A stretch of 64,000 nt of DNA from Rhodococcus oryzae (GCF_005049235.1 NZ_SUMD01000011.1:120487-184486), one strand, 5' to 3'; shown: positions 1-7,762, numbered from the stretch's first letter. Made by a program: numbers and translations. The notes: generated by a model not told the origin, from the sequence alone.

Positions 1-1137
1 GAGCCCGACCGCGCACGGGCAGGCGACGAGCAGCATGGTCATCGCCCGGCGTACGTCCCGCGTCGCGGCCAGTGTCAGAGCCGAGAGCACGAAGGAGGCG
101 GGCACGAACCGGCGCGAGAAGTTCTCCCCCACCGTCTGGATCGCGGCCCTGTCCTCCTGCGCCTCCTCGACGCGGGTGATGATCCGACCGATGGTGGTGT
201 CATCGCCGACCGCGTCCGCACGCACCACCAGCCTGCCCCGCATCACGACCGAGCCGGCGTGCACCCTGGCCCCTGCGACGATGCTCGCGGGCAGCGTCTC
301 GCCGGTGATCGCGGACCGGTCGACGATGGCCTCGCCCTCGATCACGATCCCGTCGACCGCGAGGGCGACGTGCTCGTGCACGATCACCTCGTCGCCGATC
401 TCCAGCGCGTCGATCCCGACCTGGATCTCACTCCCGTCGGCGGTCCGGACCCAGGCGGTGTCCTGGGTGCCCTTGAGCAGGTCCGAGATGGCGCGTCGGG
501 TCCGGCGCAGGGTCAGATCCTGAAGGTACTCACCGATGTTCAGGAGCCACAGCACGGTGAGGGCGACGACATTCTCACGGAGCACGAGGCTGGCGACGGT
601 CGCGGCCGAGACCAGCGCGTCGGTGCCGGGCGCCCGGCTGCCGCGCAGCGCCCGCAGCGCCCCGCGCAGAAAGGGGTATCCCGTGAACACCGTCGCCCCG
701 GTGGCCACGGCGCGTCCGGTGGGGCCCAGCAGCGCGGGCCTCCCGAGTGCGTGCCGGCGGAAACCGAGCAGCACGAGCGCCGCCCCGCCGACCGCCATCC
801 GCACGACGTCCGCGTTACCGATGTCCGCAGAGGTGGGCGCCCGATCCGGCACCAGGGCGTCGGGGATGAGCCTGCTGGCGCCGATGGCCGCCGCGAATCC
901 GTCCCGGTCGGCGGTGCGGGGCGAGTACCAGATGACGATCGAGGCGGTGCGCGGATAGGCGTGCACGGCCCGCACCCCGGTCAGGGTGCCGACGGCGTCC
1001 TCGACGGCGACCGCCCGCGGCCGGCTGCCCCGCAGCCACGGCGCGTGCATCCGCACCCGTCCACCCGCGTCGGAGAGGACGGTCAGGTCTCCGACCGCGG
1101 TCGGAACCTGATGCAGCACCGCCGGTTCCGCGGACAT
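1..1137 (-). CDS. ctpC: CtpC-like heavy-metal P1B-type ATPase (3' part cut by window edge)
   Basis: This encodes the first 379 residues of a membrane metal-exporting P-type ATPase; the catalytic half lies beyond the window. An N-terminal HMA-like region lacks a CxxC motif. The actuator motif ITGETLP is near residue 276 and the intramembrane metal-binding CPC lies about five residues before the cut. Phrases such as VHAYPRT, GYPFLRGAL and NIGEYLQDLTLRRTRRAIS are those I know from M. tuberculosis CtpC, a manganese/zinc-related exporter. The ATG is six bases after the stop of the PacL-like gene, so the two are co-transcribed. The metal specificity is inferred from the family. Confidence 0.9.
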   Translation of the reverse strand, partial: MSAEPAVLHQVPTAVGDLTVLSDAGGRVRMHAPWLRGSRPRAVAVEDAVGTLTGVRAVHAYPRTASIVIWYSPRTADRDGFAAAIGASRLIPDALVPDRAPTSADIGNADVVRMAVGGAALVLLGFRRHALGRPALLGPTGRAVATGATVFTGYPFLRGALRALRGSRAPGTDALVSAATVASLVLRENVVALTVLWLLNIGEYLQDLTLRRTRRAISDLLKGTQDTAWVRTADGSEIQVGIDALEIGDEVIVHEHVALAVDGIVIEGEAIVDRSAITGETLPASIVAGARVHAGSVVMRGRLVVRADAVGDDTTIGRIITRVEEAQEDRAAIQTVGENFSRRFVPASFVLSALTLAATRDVRRAMTMLLVACPCAVGL

Positions 1138-1143
1138 CTCGCC

Positions 1144-1431
1144 CTAGTGAGCGTGCCCGTGGCCGCCCGCGTCCGCAACCCCTGGCGGCGGCACCTCTTC
1201 GCCGAGGCGCTCGCGCGCTTCGGCCACCACGTCAGCCATCGTGAGACGGGCGGACTCCGCGCCTTCCTCCGCCTTGCGGGCGCCCCGCAGGCCCCACTCG
1301 GTGGCCGTCACGGCGGCCTCCCGCAGCGGCGCCCTCGCGACGATCCGCCGCGCCCCGTTGTAGGCGGCGACCCCCACGGCCCCGGTGACCACCGTCGAGG
1401 CGGCCTTGATGATCAGTCCGTGCAGAGGCAT
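1144..1431 (-). CDS. PacL-like (DUF1490) metal-chaperone partner of the P-type ATPase
   Basis: A 95-residue protein with an N-terminal hydrophobic segment (residues 4-24), an alpha-helical middle rich in Ala, Arg and Glu, and a histidine-rich C-terminus ending GGHGHAH. It matches the PacL/DUF1490 family (Rv3269 upstream of ctpC in M. tuberculosis), whose members sit in the membrane with metal-ATPases and bind metal through their C-terminal tail. AGGAGG precedes the ATG, which fixes the start; longer upstream extensions have no such site. The His-rich tail supports zinc or similar metal binding, but this is inferred. Confidence 0.85.
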   Translation of the reverse strand: MPLHGLIIKAASTVVTGAVGVAAYNGARRIVARAPLREAAVTATEWGLRGARKAEEGAESARLTMADVVAEARERLGEEVPPPGVADAGGHGHAH

Positions 1432-1495
1432 CGTCGTTCCTCCTGCTGGTGCGGCGTATGTCCATTGTGACGCACCGACACGCGATCGCGGAGGC

Positions 1496-2437
1496 CTATC
1501 GGGAACCCGCGGACGGCGTCGCGGCAGCGCCAGGCGCGACCGACCGCACCACATCGGCGAGCCTGCGGTAGCCGTCGGCCCGCCCGCTGGAGGAGCGGAA
1601 CACCAGGCCGATCGTCCGGCCCGGCGCCGGGCTCGCGAACCGGGCGGTGGCGAGGTCGCCGCGGCGGGTCTCCACCGGGACCGCCGAATCCGGCACCAGG
1701 GTCACCCCGAGGCCACCAGCGACGCACTGCACCACGGTCGCGAGCGAGGTCGCCCTGGTGTCCCCGGACGACGGGTGCGCGTCCACCGAGCGGCACAGGT
1801 CGAGAGTCTGGTCGCGGAGGCAGTGCCCCTCGTCGAGCAGCAGCAGCGGCAGGTCGTCGAGCACCTGTGGCGACAGGTCGACCCGCCCGGCCAACTCGTG
1901 GTCACCCGGCACCACCATCACGAAATCCTCTGTGTAGAGAGGGATCTCCACCAACCCGGTCGCCTCCGACGGGAGCGCAAGGACAGCGACGTCCAGCACG
2001 CCCGCGCGCAGCGAATCCAGCAGCCGCGCGGTCTGGTCCTCGATCACCTGGGGCACCACGGCGGGCAACTCCGCACGCATCGCGGGCAGCAGAGCGGGCA
2101 GCACGTACGGCGCGACGGTCGGGATCAGACCCATGCGAAGCGGACCGCCGAGCCGGTCCCCCACGCCCGCCGCGGTGGCCACGAACCCGTCCGCCGCCTC
2201 GAGGATCATCTTCGCCTGCGCGAGCAGCTGGGTGCCTGCGTCGGTCACGAGCACCCGACGGGTGCTGCGCTCGATCAGCTGCACCCCGAGCCCGTTCTCG
2301 AGCGCCGCAAGCGCCTGCGACAACGTGGGCTGGCTCACATTCAATCGCGCTGCCGCGGTACCGAAGTGGCGGTATTCGGCGACCGCGACGAAGGCACGCA
2401 GCTGCGACAGTGTGGGTTGATAAGTCTGATCAGCCAT
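1496..2437 (-). CDS. oxyR: OxyR, LysR-type peroxide-sensing regulator
   Basis: A 313-residue LysR-family activator divergent from ahpC. The N-terminal winged HTH contains LSQLRAFVAVAEYRHFGTAA and NVSQPTLSQAL. The C-terminal sensor domain has two cysteines nine residues apart in EGHCLRDQTLDLC (about residues 205 and 214), matching the peroxide-reactive pair Cys199/Cys208 of E. coli OxyR. The start is the ATG of MADQTYQ: a TACACT -10 hexamer lies seven bases upstream, so a longer reading frame would precede the transcript. The gene is intact, unlike the decayed oxyR of M. tuberculosis. It probably controls itself and ahpCD. Confidence 0.93.
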   Translation of the reverse strand: MADQTYQPTLSQLRAFVAVAEYRHFGTAAARLNVSQPTLSQALAALENGLGVQLIERSTRRVLVTDAGTQLLAQAKMILEAADGFVATAAGVGDRLGGPLRMGLIPTVAPYVLPALLPAMRAELPAVVPQVIEDQTARLLDSLRAGVLDVAVLALPSEATGLVEIPLYTEDFVMVVPGDHELAGRVDLSPQVLDDLPLLLLDEGHCLRDQTLDLCRSVDAHPSSGDTRATSLATVVQCVAGGLGVTLVPDSAVPVETRRGDLATARFASPAPGRTIGLVFRSSSGRADGYRRLADVVRSVAPGAAATPSAGSR

Positions 2438-2444
2438 GCCTATC

Positions 2445-2450
2445 AGTGTA
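2445..2450 (-). promoter_or_regulatory. oxyR: Candidate -10 hexamer of leaderless oxyR
   Basis: TACACT on the minus strand ends seven bases before the oxyR ATG, placing transcription start at or next to the start codon. It fits the actinobacterial TANNNT consensus. Confidence 0.5.
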
Positions 2451-2468
2451 GTGGCATATATCGCCTTT

Positions 2469-2482
2469 ACCTTTTGAAAGGT
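2469..2482. promoter_or_regulatory. Palindrome in the oxyR-ahpC divergent region
   Basis: ACCTTT and AAAGGT are separated by TG, a 14-base imperfect palindrome between the divergent oxyR and ahpC starts. It is a candidate operator, possibly for OxyR. Binding is not shown by sequence alone. Confidence 0.4.
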
Positions 2483-2625
2483 TTCGGGCACTATGGACTC
2501 ATACCAAAGAGCGCAGGTCAGCGGGGACCCGCGAGACCCGCTCCCGGTATCGAAATCACCCCGGCGTAGCCACCAGTGTGGTTGCCCGTGCCCGACGATC
2601 CATCACAAGTAGGAGGACGAGACAT

Positions 2626-3213
2626 ATGGCTCTGCTGACCATCGGCGACCAGTTCCCGGCGTACAACCTCAAGGCCGTCATCGGCGGGGACCTGTCCAAG
2701 GTCGACGCCCAGCAGCCTGACGACTACTTCACCCAGGTCACCAGCGACGACTACGCCGGCAAGTGGCGGATCGTGTTCTTCTGGCCCAAGGACTTCACCT
2801 TCGTGTGCCCCACCGAGATCGCCGCGTTCGGCAAGCTGAACGAGGAGTTCGCGGATCGCGACGCCCAGGTGCTCGGCGCCTCCGTCGACAACGAGTTCGT
2901 GCACTTCCAGTGGCGCGCACAGCACGACGAGCTCAAGACCCTCCCCTTCCCGATGCTCTCGGACCTCAAGCGTGAGCTGGCCGAGGCCACCGGCGTCCTC
3001 AACGCCGACGGCGTCGCGGACCGCGCCACCTTCATCGTGGACCCGAACAACGAGATCCAGTTCGTCTCCGTGACCGCCGGTTCCGTCGGCCGCAACGTCG
3101 ACGAGGTGCTGCGCGTGCTCGACGCACTGCAGTCCGACGAGCTGTGCGCCTGCAACTGGAAGAAGGGCGACCCGACCATCAACGCCGGCGAGCTGCTGGC
3201 CGAGAGCGTCTAG
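2626..3213 (+). CDS. ahpC: AhpC, alkyl hydroperoxide reductase (peroxiredoxin)
   Basis: A 195-residue cytosolic two-Cys peroxiredoxin that reduces alkyl hydroperoxides and peroxynitrite. The peroxidatic cysteine is in FTFVCPTEI (residue 61) and the C-terminal resolving cysteines are in LCACNW, as in mycobacterial AhpC with its extra cysteine. AGGAGGA lies before the ATG. ahpD follows after two bases and supplies the electrons; OxyR is divergent. An upstream in-frame extension to about 2578 crosses the Shine-Dalgarno site and is rejected. Confidence 0.97.
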   Translation: MALLTIGDQFPAYNLKAVIGGDLSKVDAQQPDDYFTQVTSDDYAGKWRIVFFWPKDFTFVCPTEIAAFGKLNEEFADRDAQVLGASVDNEFVHFQWRAQHDELKTLPFPMLSDLKRELAEATGVLNADGVADRATFIVDPNNEIQFVSVTAGSVGRNVDEVLRVLDALQSDELCACNWKKGDPTINAGELLAESV

Positions 3214-3215
3214 TC

Positions 3216-3755
3216 ATGAGCGTCGAGAACCTGAAGAACTCGCTGCCCGAGTACGCCAAGGACCTCAAGCTGAACCTCAGCTCGCTGGCCCGGTCCACCG
3301 AGCTGAACGAGCAGCAGCTCTGGGGCACCTTCCTCGCCGCAGCGGCCGCCACCCGGTCCGCGACCGTGTTGCGGGAGATCGCGGAAGAGGCCGCCGACAA
3401 CCTGTCGGCGGAGGCGTACAACGCCGCCCTCGGCGCCGCGTCGATCATGGGCATGAACAACGTCGCGTACCGCGCAAAGAGCTTCCTCGGTGACGATTTC
3501 ACCCAGGTGCGCATGGGCCTTCGCATGAACATCATCGGCAGCCCCGGCGTCGAGAAGGCCGACTTCGAGCTGTGGTCGCTCGCGGTGTCGACCATCAACG
3601 GTTGCCACGACTGCACCGCCGCCCACGACGCGGTGGTCCGCAAGGAGGGCCTGACCAAGGAACAGGTCTGGGAGGCCGTCAAGGTCGCCGCCACCCTCCA
3701 GGGCGTGGCCCAGGCGGTCACCGCCAGCGAGACCCTCGCGGGCGCGGGCGTCTAG
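3216..3755 (+). CDS. ahpD: AhpD, alkyl hydroperoxidase / AhpC reductant
   Basis: A 179-residue all-alpha carboxymuconolactone-decarboxylase-fold protein. The active site GCHDC places cysteines at about 130 and 133 with a following AAHDAVV His, exactly as in M. tuberculosis AhpD (Cys130, Cys133, His132, His137). AhpD links AhpC to dihydrolipoamide acyltransferase and NADH. The ATG is two bases after the ahpC stop, so the two are translated together. A long palindrome follows the stop and probably ends the transcript. Confidence 0.97.
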   Translation: MSVENLKNSLPEYAKDLKLNLSSLARSTELNEQQLWGTFLAAAAATRSATVLREIAEEAADNLSAEAYNAALGAASIMGMNNVAYRAKSFLGDDFTQVRMGLRMNIIGSPGVEKADFELWSLAVSTINGCHDCTAAHDAVVRKEGLTKEQVWEAVKVAATLQGVAQAVTASETLAGAGV

Positions 3756-3774
3756 TCCGGCTTCACCCTCAAAC

Positions 3775-3821
3775 CCGAAGGTGTCTTTTGTGCGATCGGA
3801 TCGCACAAAAGGCACCTTCGG
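3775..3821. terminator. 47-base near-perfect palindrome after ahpD
   Basis: Arms of 23 bases (3775-3797 and 3799-3821) pair around a single central G with one mismatch, which would be a G-U pair in RNA. No U-tract follows, so it may be a processing site, a repeat-family element or an intrinsic terminator of ahpCD. The phzF promoter starts 14 bases downstream. Confidence 0.6.
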
Positions 3822-3834
3822 TCGTTACCGGCGG

Positions 3835-3840
3835 TATCGT
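3835..3840 (+). promoter_or_regulatory. Candidate -10 hexamer of leaderless phzF-like gene
   Basis: TATCGT ends six bases before the ATG at 3847. A transcript from here would begin at the start codon. Confidence 0.5.
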
Positions 3841-3846
3841 TTAACG

Positions 3847-4521
3847 ATGAGTATCGAGGTTGACGTCGTCAGGGTCTTCACCGATGCGAACGGCCACCAC
3901 GGCAACGCATTGGGCATCGTGGATGCGGCATTGGTGCCGGCGGAGCGCAGGCAGGGCCTGGCCGCCGAACTCGGGTTCAGCGAGACGATTTTCGTCGAAC
4001 TACCCGGCCCTGGCGCCGCGAGCGCGCGGGCGCAGATCTTCACCCCCGCCACCGAACTGCCCTTCGCCGGGCACCCGACGGTCGGCCTGTCCTGGTGGCT
4101 GCGCGAACGGGGCGCGGCCGTCGACGTCCTCGAGGTCCCGGCCGGTCCGGTCACCACCTACGTCGACCACGGGATGACCTGGGTGCGCGCCAAACCCGAC
4201 TGGGCGCCCGAGTTCACCCTGCACCCGAAACCCGACTCCGCGGCAGTGGTCTCCACCAGGGCGGACTCGTTCGAATCCGGACACCACTACGTCTGGGCGT
4301 GGGCAGGCGAGGGTGCGATCAGATCCCGAATGTTCGCCCCGCTCATGGGGATACCGGAGGACGAGGCCACCGGCGCGGCGGCGGTCCGGATCACCGAGCA
4401 CCTGCGCCGAAGCCTGCACATCACCCAGGGGCGCGGGTCGCAGATCTACACCGTCTACGCACGCGACGGATGGGTCGACGTCGGCGGACGCGTACACCCG
4501 GACCGAACGCTGAGCGTGTAG
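3847..4521 (+). CDS. PhzF-family isomerase/epimerase-like protein
   Basis: A 224-residue protein of the PhzF (diaminopimelate-epimerase-fold) family. Family marks are the N-terminal VDVVRVFT and GNALGIV, the catalytic Glu of FSETIFV, and the loop LPFAGHPTVG. The second-half glycine loop is reduced to ATGAAAVRI. The protein is 40-60 residues shorter than typical PhzF (about 280), mainly in the second lobe. The substrate is unknown and no phenazine genes are nearby. The ATG follows a TATCGT -10 hexamer by six bases; a GTG at 3781 would read through the palindrome and is rejected. Confidence 0.85.
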   Translation: MSIEVDVVRVFTDANGHHGNALGIVDAALVPAERRQGLAAELGFSETIFVELPGPGAASARAQIFTPATELPFAGHPTVGLSWWLRERGAAVDVLEVPAGPVTTYVDHGMTWVRAKPDWAPEFTLHPKPDSAAVVSTRADSFESGHHYVWAWAGEGAIRSRMFAPLMGIPEDEATGAAAVRITEHLRRSLHITQGRGSQIYTVYARDGWVDVGGRVHPDRTLSV

Positions 4522-4530
4522 ACCCACCGG

Positions 4531-5103
4531 CTATCCGGACAGCGCGCGATCGACCGCCGCCTCGATGAGTTCGTCGATCTCGCTGTCCGAGAACAGCTCC
4601 GGCAGCGTCAGCCGGTCGACGATCAACCAGTTCAGCGCGAGATAGAGCAGGCGGACCGTGGTGGCGTCGCCCGGCATGCCCGCCTGCAGGTGATTGGTGA
4701 CGTTGAAGTCCAGGTCGGCCCGGATCCGTTCGGTCAGCACCGCGCGCAGCTCCGGTCGCCGGGTCGCCTCGAGCCTGAGCTCGAGCAGGGCGAGGAAGCC
4801 CGTGCGGAACTCGGTGATCCGGCCGACGACCTCGCGCATCAGCCCGACCAGATGATCACGATCGTGCGGACCGCCGAGGCTCTGCGCCAAGGACTCGTCA
4901 TCGGGGGTCAGCCGCTCATAGAACCGGCCGCCCGCCTGAGCCAACAGGTCGTCGCGGTTGGCGAAATAGTTCGACGCCGTACCCGGCGGCACCCCCGCCC
5001 GCGAATCGACGGCCCGGAAGGTGAGCCCGCGCGCACCCAGTTCCGCCAGGACCTCGATCGCGGCGTCGACCAACGCCGCTCGTCTCTCCGGATTGCTCCG
5101 CAC
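4531..5103 (-). CDS. TetR-family repressor
   Basis: A 190-residue TetR regulator. The N-terminal HTH contains LTFRAVDSRAGVPPGTASNYF, preceded by AALVDAAIEVLAELG; the C-terminal part is helical and ligand-binding. GTG at 5103 is chosen because GGAG lies nine bases upstream; ATG at 5118 would add MEWCQ but has no ribosome site and overlaps the operator. It is divergent from the RibD-like reductase gene at 5174, and two palindromic sites between them suggest it represses both. The inducer is unknown. Confidence 0.88.
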   Translation of the reverse strand: MRSNPERRAALVDAAIEVLAELGARGLTFRAVDSRAGVPPGTASNYFANRDDLLAQAGGRFYERLTPDDESLAQSLGGPHDRDHLVGLMREVVGRITEFRTGFLALLELRLEATRRPELRAVLTERIRADLDFNVTNHLQAGMPGDATTVRLLYLALNWLIVDRLTLPELFSDSEIDELIEAAVDRALSG

Positions 5104-5117
5104 TTGACACCACTCCA

Positions 5118-5161
5118 TCCGTAGTACTACGTTCAGACCACTTCAAATAGAGTACTACGGA
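5118..5161. promoter_or_regulatory. Paired palindromic operator between TetR and RibD-like genes
   Basis: TCCGTAGTACT (5118-5128) and AGTACTACGGA (5151-5161) form a perfect 11-base inverted repeat. The left site is also an internal palindrome, CGTAGTACTACG at 5120-5131. The layout suits two TetR dimers between the divergent start codons. Confidence 0.7.
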
Positions 5162-5173
5162 CGGAGCACTTAT

Positions 5174-5752
5174 ATGCGCAAGCTTGTGTACTACGTGGGA
5201 ATCTCGCTCGACGGTTACATCGCCGGCCCGGGCGGCGAATGGGAATTCATGCTCTCGGACGAGGTGACGGCATGGATCACCCAGCGATACCCGGACACCG
5301 TCCCCACCCACATCCGCCCGCACGTCGGCCTCGACGGCACCGCCAACCAGGCGTTCGGCGCGGTGGTGATGGGCCTCGGGACCTATCAGCCCGGCCTCGA
5401 CGTCGGCGTCACCAGCCCCTACGCCCACCTGAAGCAGTACGTGGTCTCGACCACCCTCGGCGAGATCGCCGATCCGGCGGTCGAGCTGGTCACCGGCGAC
5501 CCGATCGGCCTCGTCCGCGAGCTCAAGGCCCAGGAGGGGATGGACGTCTGGCTCGCGGGCGGCGGAAAGCTGGCGGGCACCCTGCTGCCCGAGATCGACG
5601 AACTCGTCATCAAGCGCTACCCCGTGATCGCGGGGGCAGGCATCCCGGCGTTCGACGGGGCGTTCCTGCCGACGCGGTTCACCCCGACCCGCACCGAGTC
5701 CTTCGACAGCGGCGCCTCGGTCACCTGGTTCTCCCGGACCCCGGCGGCCTGA
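5174..5752 (+). CDS. Dihydrofolate-reductase-like (RibD C-terminal domain) protein
   Basis: A 192-residue protein of the RibD C-terminal / bacterial DHFR-like superfamily. It begins RKLVYYVGISLDGYIAGPGGE, the usual family start, and has the NADPH-site stretch VWLAGGGKLAGTLLPEID. Such proteins reduce small pterin- or flavin-pathway-like substrates, but most members have no defined role. GGAGC lies before the ATG. It is divergent from a TetR gene across a clear operator, so it is probably induced by a small molecule. A perfect hairpin follows the stop. Confidence 0.85.
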   Translation: MRKLVYYVGISLDGYIAGPGGEWEFMLSDEVTAWITQRYPDTVPTHIRPHVGLDGTANQAFGAVVMGLGTYQPGLDVGVTSPYAHLKQYVVSTTLGEIADPAVELVTGDPIGLVRELKAQEGMDVWLAGGGKLAGTLLPEIDELVIKRYPVIAGAGIPAFDGAFLPTRFTPTRTESFDSGASVTWFSRTPAA

Positions 5753-5761
5753 TCCGACACG

Positions 5762-5796
5762 GGGCCGGTCGCCGTCAGCTCTCCGGCGACCGGCCC
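5762..5796. terminator. Bidirectional hairpin between convergent genes
   Basis: GGGCCGGTCGCCG (5762-5774) and CGGCGACCGGCCC (5784-5796) form a perfect 13-base stem with a nine-base loop. It follows the plus-strand RibD-like gene, and its right arm lies in the last codons of the minus-strand gene. Confidence 0.7.
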
Positions 5797-6473
5797 GCCG
5801 CGAGATCGGCATCGCTGAGCAGCACCTCGATCTCCCCGCCCAGCGTCACCCCCGGGGCCAGCGGCAGCCGGTCGCCGCTCCAGAATCGGCCCGGGTCATA
5901 CCAATTCGTCTTGCGGCGCTCCGTGAGCAGCCCCATCGACTCATAGGTCTGCGCGACCACCTCGGCGCAGTACGCGCTCTCGAGACCCGCCGAAGCCTCC
6001 GCGGAATCCCGGGACGAACTGCGCCGCAGCGACGGCAGCCGACCACCGAACCAGCGCGTGACCAGCTTCGCCGTGGACGGGAACGGCGTGCCGTCGAGCC
6101 GCGCGACGGTGCGCATCAGCGCGTCCTCCTGCTCCCGGGTCACCGGCTCCTCGAGCTGCCGCAGCCAGCCACGCTGACCGTACTTCGCACCCCACACCTG
6201 GACCGCCTGCCGCAGATCGTGCAGCTGCACGCCGCGCTGGAACCGCCCGGTCCACATGTCCTGCAAGGAATGTCCGAGCTCCGCGTGCCACATCAGCGGC
6301 GGCATGTCATCGAGAACCACCGACATCCCGACGTGGTTCACGGGGCTGTTCGTCAGCGTCTGGATCGCCCGATCGGCGCCCGAGTGGCCGCGGAAGATCC
6401 AGATGTCCCCGGTTCGGGTGGCATCCACGGCCTCGTCGAGGCTCACCTGCGATTCGTGCATCCGGCGACTCAT
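5775..6473 (-). CDS. YiiX/LRAT-like permuted papain-fold hydrolase
   Basis: A 232-residue cytosolic protein without a signal peptide. The early GDIWIFRGHS and NHVGMSVVL and the later SAYCAEVVAQTYESMGLL follow the permuted NlpC/P60 (YiiX, LRAT) order, with His before Cys: the His of NHVG and the Cys of YCAE are the likely catalytic pair. Members act as amidases or thioesterases on lipids or peptides; no substrate can be assigned here. The start MSRRM is set by a TAGGCT -10 hexamer six bases upstream, shared with the divergent small gene. ATG at 6461 is an alternative. Confidence 0.7.
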   Translation of the reverse strand: MSRRMHESQVSLDEAVDATRTGDIWIFRGHSGADRAIQTLTNSPVNHVGMSVVLDDMPPLMWHAELGHSLQDMWTGRFQRGVQLHDLRQAVQVWGAKYGQRGWLRQLEEPVTREQEDALMRTVARLDGTPFPSTAKLVTRWFGGRLPSLRRSSSRDSAEASAGLESAYCAEVVAQTYESMGLLTERRKTNWYDPGRFWSGDRLPLAPGVTLGGEIEVLLSDADLAAGRSPES

Positions 6474-6490
6474 GCACCTAGCCTAGAGCG
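6474..6490. promoter_or_regulatory. Shared bidirectional -10 element for two leaderless divergent genes
   Basis: The whole gap between two divergent ATGs is 17 bases. TAGCCT (6479-6484, plus) and TAGGCT (6485-6480, minus) overlap by five base pairs, and each ends six bases before its own ATG. Both transcripts would start at their start codons from one near-symmetrical melting site. Confidence 0.55.
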
Positions 6491-6757
6491 ATGCGCATGG
6501 ACGGCAGGAACGTGTGGAAGCTCGTCGGACTCGCGGGCGTCGTCGGGGTCGCGGCCACGGGGGCACTCGCCGCGCGCGCCGAACGCAAGCGCCGCGCCTA
6601 CACCCCCGACGAGGTCCGGTCCCAGCTGCACGCCCGTTTCGCGCAGGCCACCGCCGCGGCCGACCTCCCGCGGGTGGATCTGATCGAGGTGAAACCGACT
6701 CTGCGCGAACGCGTGTCGGGACTCTTCCGGCGTGTTCGCCGGCAAGGCGGGAACTGA
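6491..6757 (+). CDS. Small membrane-anchored protein of unknown function
   Basis: An 88-residue protein that I do not recognise. Residues 9-28 form one hydrophobic segment (KLVGLAGVVGVAATGALAA) after a short basic N-terminus, followed by a positively charged soluble part with AERKRRAYTPDEVRSQL and a basic C-terminus. This predicts an inner-membrane protein with a cytoplasmic tail. It is divergent from the papain-like gene across a 17-base shared promoter, and its 3' end overlaps the possible GTG start of the dioxygenase gene. Confidence 0.72.
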   Translation: MRMDGRNVWKLVGLAGVVGVAATGALAARAERKRRAYTPDEVRSQLHARFAQATAAADLPRVDLIEVKPTLRERVSGLFRRVRRQGGN

Positions 6758-7721
6758 CAAGCCCGATCAGGTGATCCGGTCACCTCAGGTTTCGGACGCG
6801 GTCTGGGACAGATCGGACTTCCCCGACAGTTCGACATGGACCGTGGTCCTCACCGGAGCCGAGCGATCGGAGATCGTCGAGGCGGCCAGATCCGACGCAC
6901 CCGACGACTCACGCCTGTTCCCCACCCTTCGGTCCCGCTGCGTCCAGTGGGCGCACACGCTGAACTCGGGATGCGGTTTCGTCCTGCTGCGCGGGTTCCC
7001 CCTGGACGAACTCGGCACCGAGGAGATCGAGCGGGCCTATCTCGCGCTGGGATCCATGCTCGGCGATCCGGTGAGTCAGGATCGCGACGGCTCGGTGCTC
7101 ACCCACATTCGCGACGAGCGGATCGAGCGGACCGATCCCACCGTCCGGCTCTACCGGACCAGGGAGCGCCAGGATTTCCACACCGACGGTTCCGACCTGG
7201 TCGCGCTGCTGTGCCTGGCCGAGGCGGCGACCGGAGGCGAGAGCTGGATCGCCAGCTCGGCAGCCATCTACAACGAGGTGCTGCGGCGGCGGCCGGATCT
7301 CCTCGAAGTCCTCTACTCCCCCATGCCCTGGGACCGCAACGGTGAAGAGGCCGCCGGCGACCCCCCGTACTTCGAACTCGCCCCACTCAATGACATCGGC
7401 GGAGCACCCCGCCTGTTCTACATCAGCTGGTACATCCGAGACTCCCAACGGCACCCGCAGGCCCCGCGACTGACGGCGGAGCAACTCGAGGCCCTCGAAC
7501 TCGTCGAGGCCATCGCCAACGAGCCGCGCTTCCACGTCGAGATGGTCTTCGAACCCGGCGACGTCCAGATCCTGAACAACGGACGCATCCTGCACGCCCG
7601 CAACGCCTACCAGGACCACCCCGACCTCGACAGGCGCAGGCACCTGCTGCGATTGTGGCTGTCGGCCGCGAGCGCACACAGCGTCGCGGAACCGCTGCGA
7701 TCGGGCATCCCGCGGCGCTGA
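6732..7721 (+). CDS. TauD/TfdA-family Fe(II)/2-oxoglutarate dioxygenase
   Basis: A 329-residue non-haem iron oxygenase. The iron motif is QDFHTDGSD (His and Asp near residues 149 and 151) with the distal His in GRILHARNAY (about residue 287) and a 2-oxoglutarate-binding Arg in the following RRRHLLRLWLS. GFVLLRGFPL is typical of the family. The substrate is unknown. The GTG at 6732 overlaps the preceding small gene by 26 bases; GTG at 6771 is an alternative, and neither has a convincing ribosome site, so the first dozen residues are uncertain. Confidence 0.82.
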   Translation: MFAGKAGTDKPDQVIRSPQVSDAVWDRSDFPDSSTWTVVLTGAERSEIVEAARSDAPDDSRLFPTLRSRCVQWAHTLNSGCGFVLLRGFPLDELGTEEIERAYLALGSMLGDPVSQDRDGSVLTHIRDERIERTDPTVRLYRTRERQDFHTDGSDLVALLCLAEAATGGESWIASSAAIYNEVLRRRPDLLEVLYSPMPWDRNGEEAAGDPPYFELAPLNDIGGAPRLFYISWYIRDSQRHPQAPRLTAEQLEALELVEAIANEPRFHVEMVFEPGDVQILNNGRILHARNAYQDHPDLDRRRHLLRLWLSAASAHSVAEPLRSGIPRR

Positions 7722-7742
7722 ACCGGCGGGCCGATCACGGGG

Positions 7743-7762
7743 GTGGGGTCGAAAGGCCCTAG
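7743..7762. promoter_or_regulatory. DosR (DevR)-like box upstream of the Acg-family gene
   Basis: GTGGGGTCGAAAGGCCCTAG keeps the GGG-C-AAAG-CCC core of the DosR 20-mer, with mismatches at several outer and middle positions. It lies 95 bases before the Acg-like ATG. Its value rests on context: the M. tuberculosis homologue Rv2032 is a DosR target. Confidence 0.4.

Noticed and set aside
3781..3846. N-terminal extension of the PhzF-like protein from GTG 3781
   Set aside because: It would translate the palindrome and the -10 hexamer; a TATCGT element six bases before 3847 supports the shorter start.
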